Part shown: positions 35,710 to 42,669 of the stretch, in pieces
Numbering within the stretch: the first letter of the stretch is position 1
Layout: each line of letters begins with the position of its first letter
From: an uncultured Clostridia bacterium
GTDB taxonomy: Bacteria; Bacillota; Clostridia; Christensenellales; Aristaeellaceae
Length of the DNA stretch: 64,000 nucleotides
Direction: 5' to 3'
NCBI GenBank assembly: GCA_947166385.1
Contig: CAMVEB010000003.1
Span: 1-64,000, forward strand
Position numbers and translations under genes: made by a program
The notes under the pieces: generated by a model
What the model was told of the DNA's origin: nothing
Databases searched by the model: none
The model's input: only the letters and a program-made list of their open reading frames with translations

Positions 35710-35760
35710 TATCTTTCACTGAAGGAGACAGGAATGGAAATAATGTCCTTGCACAGATAA
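35710..35760 (+). pseudogene. C-terminal scrap of a second GNAT acetyltransferase
   Basis: A frame reads YLSLKETGMEIMSLHR and then TAA, closely like the C-terminus of the acetyltransferase fragment that ends at 34931 (KEKSIIMSLHR). The shared end includes a 17-base identical stretch ATGTCCTTGCACAGATA at 34914-34930 and 35743-35759. VapBC lies exactly between the two ends. No start or N-terminal part is present. Confidence 0.6.
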
Positions 35761-36330
35761 CCGGAAGCGCTCCCATCGCACCCGTCATAATTGTCGATAT
35801 GAGGGTGCTTCCAGCGGCCCCCACAGTGACGGTTGACATTTGGTGTCTGGCAAAAAAACATACATGTATGAGATCTATGGCAAATCTCATACACCCTGTA
35901 AGTTCTTCTCTCTTGTTACTTGCTGTATATACCTGGATGATCTCTGATTGAAAACCGTGTATGGGATAATCACAGATCCCGGCGCGGATTGGCTGTACGG
36001 GATTCCCGGAAGAAGGAATCTCCTCCGCTGTTTTCCGCGGGGGGAGATTGACCGGATGGATCCGGGGAGTCAATCCGGGGGATGAGTCGGCCGTAACTGG
36101 CTGCGCTCCGGTCGCGGCTGGAAGCTTTTCAGGAGAATTTCTTTGCACCGGATGACTGCGGGGGGAATACTCCGGCATGGAAGGAATGTTCTGCAGGGCC
36201 TTTTTTTTCGTTTTGTGGAGAAATACACGATGGTATCTTTCACTTCTGATCCTGTTTTTCTCTCTGTTCTTCGGCTATCATTGAACCACGGTCAGGGAAT
36301 GACCGGAATGCCTGAAGGAGGTACGGAACG
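35761..36330 (+). other. Gap with one perfect hairpin
   Basis: Around 570 bases without a convincing gene. The only clear structure is a perfect 10-bp inverted repeat TGTATGAGAT / ATCTCATACA at 35865-35893 with a nine-base loop. No promoter of good quality for the gene at 36331 could be picked. Confidence 0.4.
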
Positions 36331-36801
36331 ATGTATATGAACGGACGCGGTCCGATGATGGGCGGACACAGGGGCCCGATGATGGGTGCTCCTATGCATC
36401 ATCGTCACATGGGCGGCCCTGGCATGGGCTTTGGCCCCGGCTTCCGTCCTGTGTATCGTCCGATGCGGATGCATCATCGTCCGATGGGATTCTTCCCGCT
36501 GGGCGGCCTGTTTATCCTGCCTGCTCTGATGTTTGGCGGCTGGATTGTGGTCGCTGTGATGGGCTGCTTTCTGGGACTGGTTGGATGCGTGATCGGCGGT
36601 GTGTTCGAAGGGTTGGGCTGCCTGGCTTCCGGTGCCTTCACAGGCAGCGGCCTGGTGATTGGCATTGTGATCGGCCTTGCTCTGTTCTTCTGGCTGAAAA
36701 AGAGAAATGCAGCCAAAGAAGAGGAAAGCAGCAGCACTGTGGATGGTGAAGCAGTCCAGACTGAGATTGCAGAGCCGCAGTATCGTCAGATGAACTATTG
36801 A
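36331..36801 (+). CDS. Small membrane protein with a Met/His/Gly-rich N-terminus
   Basis: The 156-residue product begins with about 50 residues made mostly of Met, His, Gly, Arg and Pro (GPMMGG, MHHRHM, MRMHHRPMG), followed by two or three hydrophobic helices (about 55-80, 84-108 and 110-128) and a charged tail. Met/His-rich segments of this sort are known from copper and nickel proteins, but none of the defined families fits, so metal binding is only a suggestion. GAAGGAGGTACGGAACG leads the ATG. Confidence 0.7.
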   Translation: MYMNGRGPMMGGHRGPMMGAPMHHRHMGGPGMGFGPGFRPVYRPMRMHHRPMGFFPLGGLFILPALMFGGWIVVAVMGCFLGLVGCVIGGVFEGLGCLASGAFTGSGLVIGIVIGLALFFWLKKRNAAKEEESSSTVDGEAVQTEIAEPQYRQMNY

Positions 36802-36855
36802 GGACAGAATAAGCAGAACCCGTAATAACGGAAACGGGAACAGGCTGTGAATATA

Positions 36856-36887
36856 AGCTGCAGGAAGGACGCTTGTCCCCTGCAGCT
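36856..36887 (+). terminator. Inverted repeat downstream of the Met/His-rich gene
   Basis: AGCTGCAGG / CCTGCAGCT, a 9-bp perfect stem with a 14-base loop followed by TTTCTTTCC. Probably terminator-like for the gene ending at 36801, though the T-run is broken. Confidence 0.5.
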
Positions 36888-36974
36888 TTCTTTCCACCCG
36901 TCCTCGAGCGCCTGGCGAATAGAATCTGCGGGAGTTTTACAGAACCGAGGGTCAATCCATTTTGTTCCACGATC

Positions 36975-36997
36975 GGCGGCTTCGGCCGTCTTTTTCT
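36975..36997 (+). terminator. TTCG-loop terminator
   Basis: GGCGGC-TTCG-GCCGTC with one G-T pair, followed by TTTTTC. The stem and loop nearly repeat those of the terminator at 42648-42669, so this seems to be a favoured terminator type in the genome. Confidence 0.65.
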
Positions 36998-37016
36998 TTT
37001 GCCGGCGCGGGGATGG

Positions 37017-37334
37017 ATGCTTATGCGGTATGCTGCAGGGAACGCCTGGACTGATTTGGACAGGGACTGGCGGAGAACAGGAAAGCGGCGTGAAAAGACA
37101 GGAGAATACGGGAAGGCATATGACTGCTTTCAGCGTGCGGCGGAGCAGGGAGACCTGCAGGCGATGTTCAACCTGGGAGAATACTTCCGCGAAGGAAAAG
37201 CCCAGGAAAAGGACCTGGACAAAGCAGCGGAATGGTACCGGAAAGCTCTCGACGCCGGATATCAGCCGAAAGAGGAAGAACAGGAAATTCTGAAGGCTGT
37301 CCTGGGGGACAGCTATACGCAGATGCTGGAATAA
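37017..37334 (+). CDS. Short Sel1-repeat protein
   Basis: The 105-residue frame contains two Sel1-like (TPR-type) repeats: AYDCFQRAAEQGDLQAMFNLG near residue 35 and DKAAEWYRKALDAGY near 69, forming an alpha solenoid that usually holds protein partners. Most Sel1 proteins have more repeats and a signal peptide, so this may be a truncated copy. Start is uncertain: no good ribosome site lies before 37017 or 37023, and the gene directly follows a terminator. Confidence 0.55.
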   Translation: MLMRYAAGNAWTDLDRDWRRTGKRREKTGEYGKAYDCFQRAAEQGDLQAMFNLGEYFREGKAQEKDLDKAAEWYRKALDAGYQPKEEEQEILKAVLGDSYTQMLE

Positions 37335-37353
37335 CGTTCATAACTTTGACTCT

Positions 37354-37803
37354 TTACTTCAGCACAGGTTTCCAGTCGTTTGCCGCGTCCAGAAACAGTT
37401 CCGTGTATTCCCCTTCCGCCATAATCCGCATCAGTCCGTCCATGTGCCAGATCCAGTTGGTTTGGAGCACTTCCTCTTTTTCCAGCCAGAAGACCCGGCC
37501 TTCCTCAGAGGAGGTCAGCTCGCCGGAGAACTGATCAGCCCTGAACAGAAAAACAACATACCGGGAACCGTCTTCATTGATCCATTCCTTTACGCCGCAG
37601 AGCCGGGGATGCTCAATGGTGAGCCCGGTTTCTTCCTTCATCTCGCGGATCACGGCATCAACGATGGGTTCATGCTCTTCCACATGGCCGCCGGGGAAAA
37701 TGATCCCGTCCGCGCCTTTGCCGACCTTCTCCTCCACCAGGACTTTGGTGCCGTTCTGAATCATGCACAGGTTGGTGAGGATCACCCGTTCCGTCCGTTC
37801 CAT
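37354..37803 (-). CDS. NUDIX hydrolase (MutT/YtkD-like)
   Basis: The 149-residue protein has a complete Nudix box near residues 38-60: GGHVEEHEPIVDAVIREMKE then ETGL, with the metal-binding REMKEE glutamates intact. Family members split nucleoside diphosphates linked to another group, such as 8-oxo-dGTP or UDP sugars; the substrate cannot be told from sequence. ATG 37803 is chosen over 37821 because AGAGGTGACGGGG sits before it. It converges with the Sel1 gene, stops being 19 bases apart. Confidence 0.9.
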   Translation of the reverse strand: MERTERVILTNLCMIQNGTKVLVEEKVGKGADGIIFPGGHVEEHEPIVDAVIREMKEETGLTIEHPRLCGVKEWINEDGSRYVVFLFRADQFSGELTSSEEGRVFWLEKEEVLQTNWIWHMDGLMRIMAEGEYTELFLDAANDWKPVLK

Positions 37804-37986
37804 CCCCGTCACCTCTTTCAATAAGCCTGCCGGTTTTTGCTGACAACCTTCATCAAAAATACCACAACAGAGAAGCTCCGGTCAAAGACTTTTTGAAAAC
37901 GGGAGGGAAGAACTGTGGCTGAAATGCTGAGGGTATGCTATGATGACAGGTGATAACGATAACTGCCTCAGGAGGGTTAATCAGCG

Positions 37987-38526
37987 ATGCTTGAAACAGA
38001 GAGACTTATCCTGCGCCGCTGGGAAGACAGCGACGCGGAAAACCTGTATCAATATGCCAGGGATCCGGACGTCGGCCCGATTGCCGGCTGGCCTCCTCAT
38101 CAGAATATCGATGAGAGCCGGGATATCATCAGGCATGTTCTTTCCGGCAAAGAAGCCTATGCCATCTGCCTGAAAAGCGACAACAAAGCAATCGGAGCCA
38201 TTGAGCTGAAGCTGAAGGGCCATACTGACATGACCGAACGTGATGATGAATGCGAGTTGGGATACTGGCTGGGAAAACCATTCTGGGGCCGGGGGATCAT
38301 GCCGGAAGCTGCCGGAGAAATGCTCCGCCATGCTTTTGAGGATATCGGCATGACCAGAGTCTGGGCCGGATACTATGAAGGCAACAACAAATCATGGCGC
38401 GTCCAGGAGAAATGCGGATTCCGATATCAATGGAAATCAGAAGATGTGGATGTGCCGCTCATGCATGAGAAACGGACAGGTCATGTAAGCAGCATAACAA
38501 AGGATCAGTGGCAGGCGGATTGTTAA
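37987..38526 (+). CDS. GNAT acetyltransferase, RimJ/RimL type
   Basis: The 179-residue protein fits the RimJ/RimL ribosomal-protein-type branch: ETERLILRRW at the start, ELGYWLGKPFWGRGIMPEA near residue 80 for acetyl-CoA binding, and NNKSWRVQEKCGF near 131. Substrate unknown; small-molecule and protein N-terminal targets are both known in this branch. GGAGGGTTAATCAGCG precedes the ATG, with an extended -10 (TGCTATGAT) around 37935-37943. Confidence 0.9.
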   Translation: MLETERLILRRWEDSDAENLYQYARDPDVGPIAGWPPHQNIDESRDIIRHVLSGKEAYAICLKSDNKAIGAIELKLKGHTDMTERDDECELGYWLGKPFWGRGIMPEAAGEMLRHAFEDIGMTRVWAGYYEGNNKSWRVQEKCGFRYQWKSEDVDVPLMHEKRTGHVSSITKDQWQADC

Positions 38527-38541
38527 ATCTTAACAATCCTG

Positions 38542-39843
38542 TTACAGGATCTGTTCTGCCTGGGCAGATGCTTCCACAGTGTTGACAGTCGGCGCGTCAG
38601 GGTAATCCGTTACAATCGGCATGGGCAGGCTCTGCATGTATTCGTGCATGGATTCCGCTACGCGTTTGCTGTTGGCCACCGCTTCCACCACAGTACGCGC
38701 GCCGCTGGCAGCGTCGCCTGCGGCAAATACACCCGGGCGGCTGGTGTGGCCGTCCTCATCCACGGTCAGCAGTCCGCTTCGGACGGTGTCGATTCCTTTT
38801 GTTGTGGTCACCAGATTGCTTTCGGCGCCCTGGCTGACGGCAACGATGACACCGGTGCAGGGATACAGCTTTTCAGTGCCCGGAACCGGCACAATTCTGC
38901 CGCTTTCATCGGTCCTGCTGTCGGCAAGGATGACACCGTCTTCCCGGATTTCCACGGTGCATTTATTCAGGATGAAGTCGACGCCCTCCAGTTTTGCGTA
39001 ACTTGTTTCATACTGGCTGGCGGTCAGGGTATCCGTCAGATTGACGCAGGAAACATAGCGTGCGCCATGGCGGATGGCGGTTCGGGCGCAGTCCATGGCG
39101 CTGTTTCCGGTGCCGATCACCAGGATTCTTTCTCCCAGCCTGAAAGCGGCGGGATTCGCGAGATAATTGATCGCATAGGTCACATTGCCCAGGCTTTCGC
39201 CGCGAATGTTCAGTTTGCGGGGCTTCCAGAGACCTGCGCCAACAAAGACGCTCTGGTAACCGTCCCGGAAAAGGTCGTCAATGGTGATGGCGCTGCCGAT
39301 ATAGGTGTTCGGCCGGAACTGAATGCCTTTGAGTTCCAGATGACGGTAGGCCAGATCATCCAGGACGCTGTCAGGAAGACGGAAGTCGGGAATGCCGTAG
39401 CGCATGACGCCGCCGATCTTGTCCTTGCCGTCAAAGATGGTGATTTTATAACCATACCGTGCGAGAATGATGGCAACGGTCAGCCCGGCCGGACCGGCGC
39501 CGATGACGGCGGCTTTCCGGCCGTTGGCCGGAGCCGGTCCTTTGACCATCTGGTTTGCATAGGTGGTGGAGATATAGCTTTCAATGACAGAGAAGTGAAC
39601 CGGTGAACCTTTGATTCCCTGCACGCAATGACCTTCACACTGGTTTTCATGGTTGCATACCAGAGCGCATACCGTGGTCAGAGGATTGTTCTCAAAAAGC
39701 ATCCAGCCCGCATCGTTCAGTCTGCCTTCCTTCAGCAGACGGATGACTTCCGGAATATTCGTATGAATAGGGCAGCCCTGCTGACACCGCGGTTTTTTGC
39801 ATCCAAGGCAGTGATTGGCTTCTTCCATTACATGCAGCGCCAT
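38542..39843 (-). CDS. GltD-like NAD(P)H-dependent flavin/Fe-S oxidoreductase
   Basis: The 433-residue protein is built like the glutamate-synthase small chain and its relatives (NfnB, PreT). There is an N-terminal double [4Fe-4S] helical domain with cysteines in CLGCKKPRCQQGCP and CNHENQCEGHC, an FAD domain with GAGPAGLTVA near 114, and an NADPH domain with IGTGNSAMDCA near 245. The FAD C-terminal motif GDAASGARTVVEA lies near 380. No large glutamate-synthase chain is nearby, so it probably serves another electron-transfer reaction, for example in dihydropyrimidine or ferredoxin-NADP metabolism. Its promoter is at 39970-39998. Confidence 0.9.
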   Translation of the reverse strand: MALHVMEEANHCLGCKKPRCQQGCPIHTNIPEVIRLLKEGRLNDAGWMLFENNPLTTVCALVCNHENQCEGHCVQGIKGSPVHFSVIESYISTTYANQMVKGPAPANGRKAAVIGAGPAGLTVAIILARYGYKITIFDGKDKIGGVMRYGIPDFRLPDSVLDDLAYRHLELKGIQFRPNTYIGSAITIDDLFRDGYQSVFVGAGLWKPRKLNIRGESLGNVTYAINYLANPAAFRLGERILVIGTGNSAMDCARTAIRHGARYVSCVNLTDTLTASQYETSYAKLEGVDFILNKCTVEIREDGVILADSRTDESGRIVPVPGTEKLYPCTGVIVAVSQGAESNLVTTTKGIDTVRSGLLTVDEDGHTSRPGVFAAGDAASGARTVVEAVANSKRVAESMHEYMQSLPMPIVTDYPDAPTVNTVEASAQAEQIL

Positions 39844-39969
39844 GTTTTTGATCCTCCGATGTTGTCGGTTTCTGATGATGCCGGCGGCTTTTTTCTCCCT
39901 CTGTCACCCGCGCCGGATCAGACATTCCTTTTCTTCATGCTTTTCACGCTCCCCGCCGATTGCGCCTCC

Positions 39970-39998
39970 ATTATATCAGCTTCCGCCATGAACCACAA
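39970..39998 (-). promoter_or_regulatory. Promoter of the GltD-like gene
   Basis: On the minus strand TTGTGG (39998-39993), 17-base spacer, TATAAT (39975-39970). A leader of about 125 bases to the start codon remains, with a GCCGCCGGC stem but no clear attenuator. Confidence 0.6.
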
Positions 39999-40056
39999 CC
40001 CGGCCCGTGTCCCGCCGACCCTGTGCGCCGTTCACTTCATGCTGCTTTTCAGATCG

Positions 40057-40767
40057 TCAGATCTCCCTCATGCCGATCGCTCTGGAGACCAGCCCGTCCC
40101 GGTCCTGTTCGATCCGGAGCGCAAAATCAAACCGGTCCCGGTCGATGCACATCCGGAAATCCGCTTCAGGATAGATGTGCTGCAGGGCCGGGTCGAAAAA
40201 GTGTCTGCCGCCTCCCTGGGCCAGCGCTTTCAGTTTTTCGTCAATGTCCGGCATCTCCTGTCCTGTCAGGAGGGACCGGAGATAGACAGCGCAGAGTTCA
40301 TCCTCCTCCGCAGGTTCCAGGCCGGCCTTCCCCATGCAGACAAGGGACACCTTTCCCGGGGCCTTGGCCCGGATATACTCTGCTATAGCCCTGGCGTTCA
40401 CAAAACTGCCGGTGAGGATCTCCTCCGCGTGCGTGGCGTTGACGATCCCCTGGGTGCCGGCGCTGGTGCTGTGGATGATCCGTTTTCCCAGGATCATCTC
40501 CCGGCGGATCGAGGAAGGGGAATTCCCCAGATCGCAGCCGTCGACCTTTTTTCCCTGCCGTTCCCCCACAAGGATACAGCCGGGGTCTTTTTCCCTCCAG
40601 GCAAACGTGTCTTCCATGCTGCCGACCGGACGGACTTCCTTTGCCCCGAGGGCGTACAGCCAGCACTCCATGGAAAAAGCCCGGAACACGTCAATGATCA
40701 CCGCAAGGCCTTCCGCCTGCCTCGCGCCTTCGATCAGGTGATAGATCTCAACATTCATCTTTTCCAT
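40057..40767 (-). CDS. ComB-like 2-phosphosulfolactate phosphatase
   Basis: The 237-residue protein matches the ComB family: VIIDVFRAFS near residue 25 with the nucleophile region, GERQGKKVDGCDLGNSPS near 67, and TSAGTQGIVNA near 95. ComB removes phosphate from 2-phosphosulfolactate in coenzyme M synthesis, but many Clostridia lacking coenzyme M carry relatives, so the true substrate here is open. The start could also be 40785 or 40758; 40767 is preferred by its GGTGGTGTC site. Confidence 0.82.
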   Translation of the reverse strand: MEKMNVEIYHLIEGARQAEGLAVIIDVFRAFSMECWLYALGAKEVRPVGSMEDTFAWREKDPGCILVGERQGKKVDGCDLGNSPSSIRREMILGKRIIHSTSAGTQGIVNATHAEEILTGSFVNARAIAEYIRAKAPGKVSLVCMGKAGLEPAEEDELCAVYLRSLLTGQEMPDIDEKLKALAQGGGRHFFDPALQHIYPEADFRMCIDRDRFDFALRIEQDRDGLVSRAIGMREI

Positions 40768-40887
40768 GACACCACCATGAAACATAAAACTTCATTCCCA
40801 TCTTAATATTCGCCGGAAACGGAAAAAGCCCTGCATCAAAAAGCAGCGCCAAAAACGGCAATACCTCCCTGTCGGCACTGCCGTATA

Positions 40888-41353
40888 GTGGAAGATTTTT
40901 CGGATTACCTCCAGGCAAACCTGACCGTTCTTACCTCGGATTGTCTCATCTCTTTCGAGGAGGAACTGACCAATGTGGAAGTCTATGTTTCCCTCGTGAA
41001 AGCGAATGGAACCCGAAACATTGACATGCGATATGATCTGCAGGAAAACGATTTCCTCCTGCCGCCGCTGACGGTGGAACGGCTTGTGGAAAATGCCATT
41101 CGCCATGGTTTGCCAAACGGCGGAACTGTCACGCTTTCGACCTGGGCTGAAAACGACGCGTTTCTGATTGCCGTGTCCGATAACGGCATCGGCTTTAACC
41201 GTTCCGGAACGCAGGAAGCAAGAAAAAGAAACAGCATCGGTCTTCAGAATGTGCACGACCGTCTCAGAGCGCTGTGCAACGGAACGCTTTCGGTTGCCAG
41301 CGGCAGCGATGGTACCACGCTGACCATCCGGCTCCCGAAGCAGGCAAAATCTG
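40888..41353 (+). pseudogene. C-terminal half of a LytS-type sensor kinase
   Basis: The frame from a GTG encodes about 155 residues matching the ATPase part of the histidine kinases in the HisKA_7TM/LytS group: LTVERLVENAIRHGL (N box) near residue 61, SDNGIGF (G1 box) near 97, then SIGLQNVHDRLRALCNG and LTIRLPK. The acceptor-His segment (PHFIFN) and membrane part are gone, and no ribosome site fits. It resembles the intact kinase at 59536 (both carry the R-x-L-x-x-LCNG segment). It joins an HTH frame out of phase at about 41350. Confidence 0.75.
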
Positions 41354-41533
41354 ATGAAAATGTGCCGGGAACAGCGAAACATTTCCCGGCAGGAACTGGC
41401 AGATCTGATGCAGGTCAGCCGGCAAACCGTTTTCCGCTGGGAACAGGGAGAACGTCTTCCGGATATCATGACGCTTCTGACGCTGACAAGAATCCTCGAA
41501 ATAACCATCACAGATCTTCTGGAAAAGGAATGA
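41354..41533 (+). CDS. Small XRE-type helix-turn-helix protein
   Basis: A 59-residue frame directly behind the sensor-kinase fragment in another phase. MKMCREQRNISRQELADLMQ followed by VSRQTVFRWEQGERLPDI matches an XRE helix-turn-helix nearly from start to end, and TLTRILEITITDLLEKE closes the fold. Relatives usually carry 6-10 more residues at the N-terminus, and the codons just upstream (RQNL) still fit that pattern, so it may be a gene whose start was lost in the same rearrangement. No strong ribosome site. Confidence 0.6.
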   Translation: MKMCREQRNISRQELADLMQVSRQTVFRWEQGERLPDIMTLLTLTRILEITITDLLEKE

Positions 41534-41584
41534 TAAATGGAACCAGGGTGATCATAAAAAACGGATTCTCCGTGATGAAATACG

Positions 41585-41608
41585 GCACCGAACAGGCGGT
41601 GCTTTTTT
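41585..41608 (+). terminator. Rho-independent terminator after the XRE frame
   Basis: GCACCG-AACAGG-CGGTGC followed by six T, 51 bases beyond the HTH stop. It shows that any long frame read across this point is not a real gene. The rest of the gap to 41851 holds only the promoter at 41770. Confidence 0.85.
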
Positions 41609-41769
41609 GTTCTGCCGTTGGAGAAATAAGCGATGATATCTTTCCGGCTTCGTCCTGTATTCCGGATTTCCCCGGTGATATACTCTGTCCATGGTCAGGG
41701 GCAGGAGCGCTGATCATGAATGGTCGGGAACAGCCGGAGAAAGGATTTTAAAAAAACTTGAAAAATCCT

Positions 41770-41795
41770 TGTAACGAAATTCCCGTTCATCCGTC
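41770..41795 (+). promoter_or_regulatory. ECF-sigma-type promoter upstream of pspC
   Basis: TGTAAC (41770-41775), exactly 16 bases, CGTC (41792-41795) followed by TAA. TGTAAC-N16-CGTC is the layout of many extracytoplasmic-function sigma promoters, unlike every other promoter in this window. It lies 57 bases before the PspC start, in keeping with envelope-stress control of the two genes that follow. Confidence 0.7.
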
Positions 41796-41851
41796 TAATC
41801 CGTGAGTGGTGAAGGGAACCGCTCGAAAAATGCTTCAGGAGGAATGGAATA

Positions 41852-42118
41852 ATGAGCACGATCATGTCAATCGCGGCCGGGCTGGCCATCGGATACTTTG
41901 TGTATCAGTACTTTGTGAGCAACGGAAAGGGACAGACCCATGGGCGCATCCACAAGAGTGCCGGTGACAAGAAGATCTGCGGCGTCTGCGGCGGCATTGC
42001 GGAATGGCTGGGCGTTGATCCGACGATCATCCGGATTGCCTGGGCGATTCTGGCCTGCGGCTGGGGAAGCGGTGTTCTGCTGTACTTCATCTGCGCGTTT
42101 GTGCTGCCGGAAGAATAA
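41852..42118 (+). CDS. PspC-domain membrane protein
   Basis: The 88-residue protein has an N-terminal helix (MSIAAGLAIGYFVYQYF) and then the PspC domain: HKSAGDKKICGVCGGIAEWLG with the invariant CGGIAE segment and the hydrophobic hairpin IIRIAWAILACGWGSGVLLYFI. PspC proteins take part in envelope stress responses. AGGAGGAATGGAATA precedes the ATG. It forms an operon with the gene at 42150 under the ECF-type promoter. Confidence 0.92.
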   Translation: MSTIMSIAAGLAIGYFVYQYFVSNGKGQTHGRIHKSAGDKKICGVCGGIAEWLGVDPTIIRIAWAILACGWGSGVLLYFICAFVLPEE

Positions 42119-42149
42119 ATCAATCGACTGAACAGGGAGGAAAAACACA

Positions 42150-42617
42150 ATGGCAAACAAGAGCTTTTTTGAATCATTGACCCAATACCGTCTGAAGGTG
42201 GAGAAGGATGGAAAATCTGTTGTGGATGTGCCCGGCATTTTCGCGCTTCCGGGCCTGCTGGCAGCGCCGAAGCTGAGCGTTGTCGGGCTGGTTGCCGCGC
42301 CTCTGCTGGGGCTGAAGGTGCATCTGGAAAGCGAGGACGGCAAAGACGTTGATCTGGAAGGCGCGGTGCGGAAAGCCGCGGAAGCAGTCAAAGAAACCGT
42401 GACCACGGCAACGAAGACCATCCGGGAGGAAGTGGACAAAGCCTGGGAGGCGGTATCCGCGGATGATCCGGAGAAAACTGCGGAAGAAGCTGTGGAAGAA
42501 GCCGCGGAAGATGCTGCGGAAGATGCTTTGGAACAGATCGAGGAGGAATTGGAGAAACAGGAAGAGGGAGATATTCCTGTCATCGAAGTGAAACCGGAAA
42601 AATCAATGAAGGAGTAA
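42150..42617 (+). CDS. DUF4342-like membrane-associated protein with acidic helical tail
   Basis: The 155-residue product begins with a region resembling DUF4342 (a short alpha part, then LPGLLAAPKLSVVGLVAAPLLG as a hydrophobic hairpin near residue 35, then VHLESEDGK). The last 75 residues are strongly acidic and predicted helical, with repeated EEA/AED heptads that could form a coiled coil. GGGAGG precedes the ATG, 31 bases after pspC. The DUF4342 match is moderate. Function probably linked to envelope stress through its partner. Confidence 0.68.
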   Translation: MANKSFFESLTQYRLKVEKDGKSVVDVPGIFALPGLLAAPKLSVVGLVAAPLLGLKVHLESEDGKDVDLEGAVRKAAEAVKETVTTATKTIREEVDKAWEAVSADDPEKTAEEAVEEAAEDAAEDALEQIEEELEKQEEGDIPVIEVKPEKSMKE

Positions 42618-42647
42618 CCTCATCGAAGGAATGACAATGACCTCATC

Positions 42648-42669
42648 GGCGGCTTCGGCCGCCTTTTTT
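42648..42669 (+). terminator. Terminator of the pspC operon
   Basis: GGCGGC-TTCG-GCCGCC followed by six T. The T-run overlaps the stop codon of the convergent GH28 gene (TAA on the minus strand at 42670-42668). Confidence 0.88.

Noticed and set aside
36847..37293. Alternative frame over the Sel1-repeat gene
   Set aside because: The overlapping frame shows no domain, while the chosen frame carries two clear Sel1-type repeats.
41534..41751. Continuation of the sensor-kinase fragment as one 287-residue protein
   Set aside because: The frame crosses an XRE gene in another phase and then a strong terminator; the residues after LTIRLPK show no domain.
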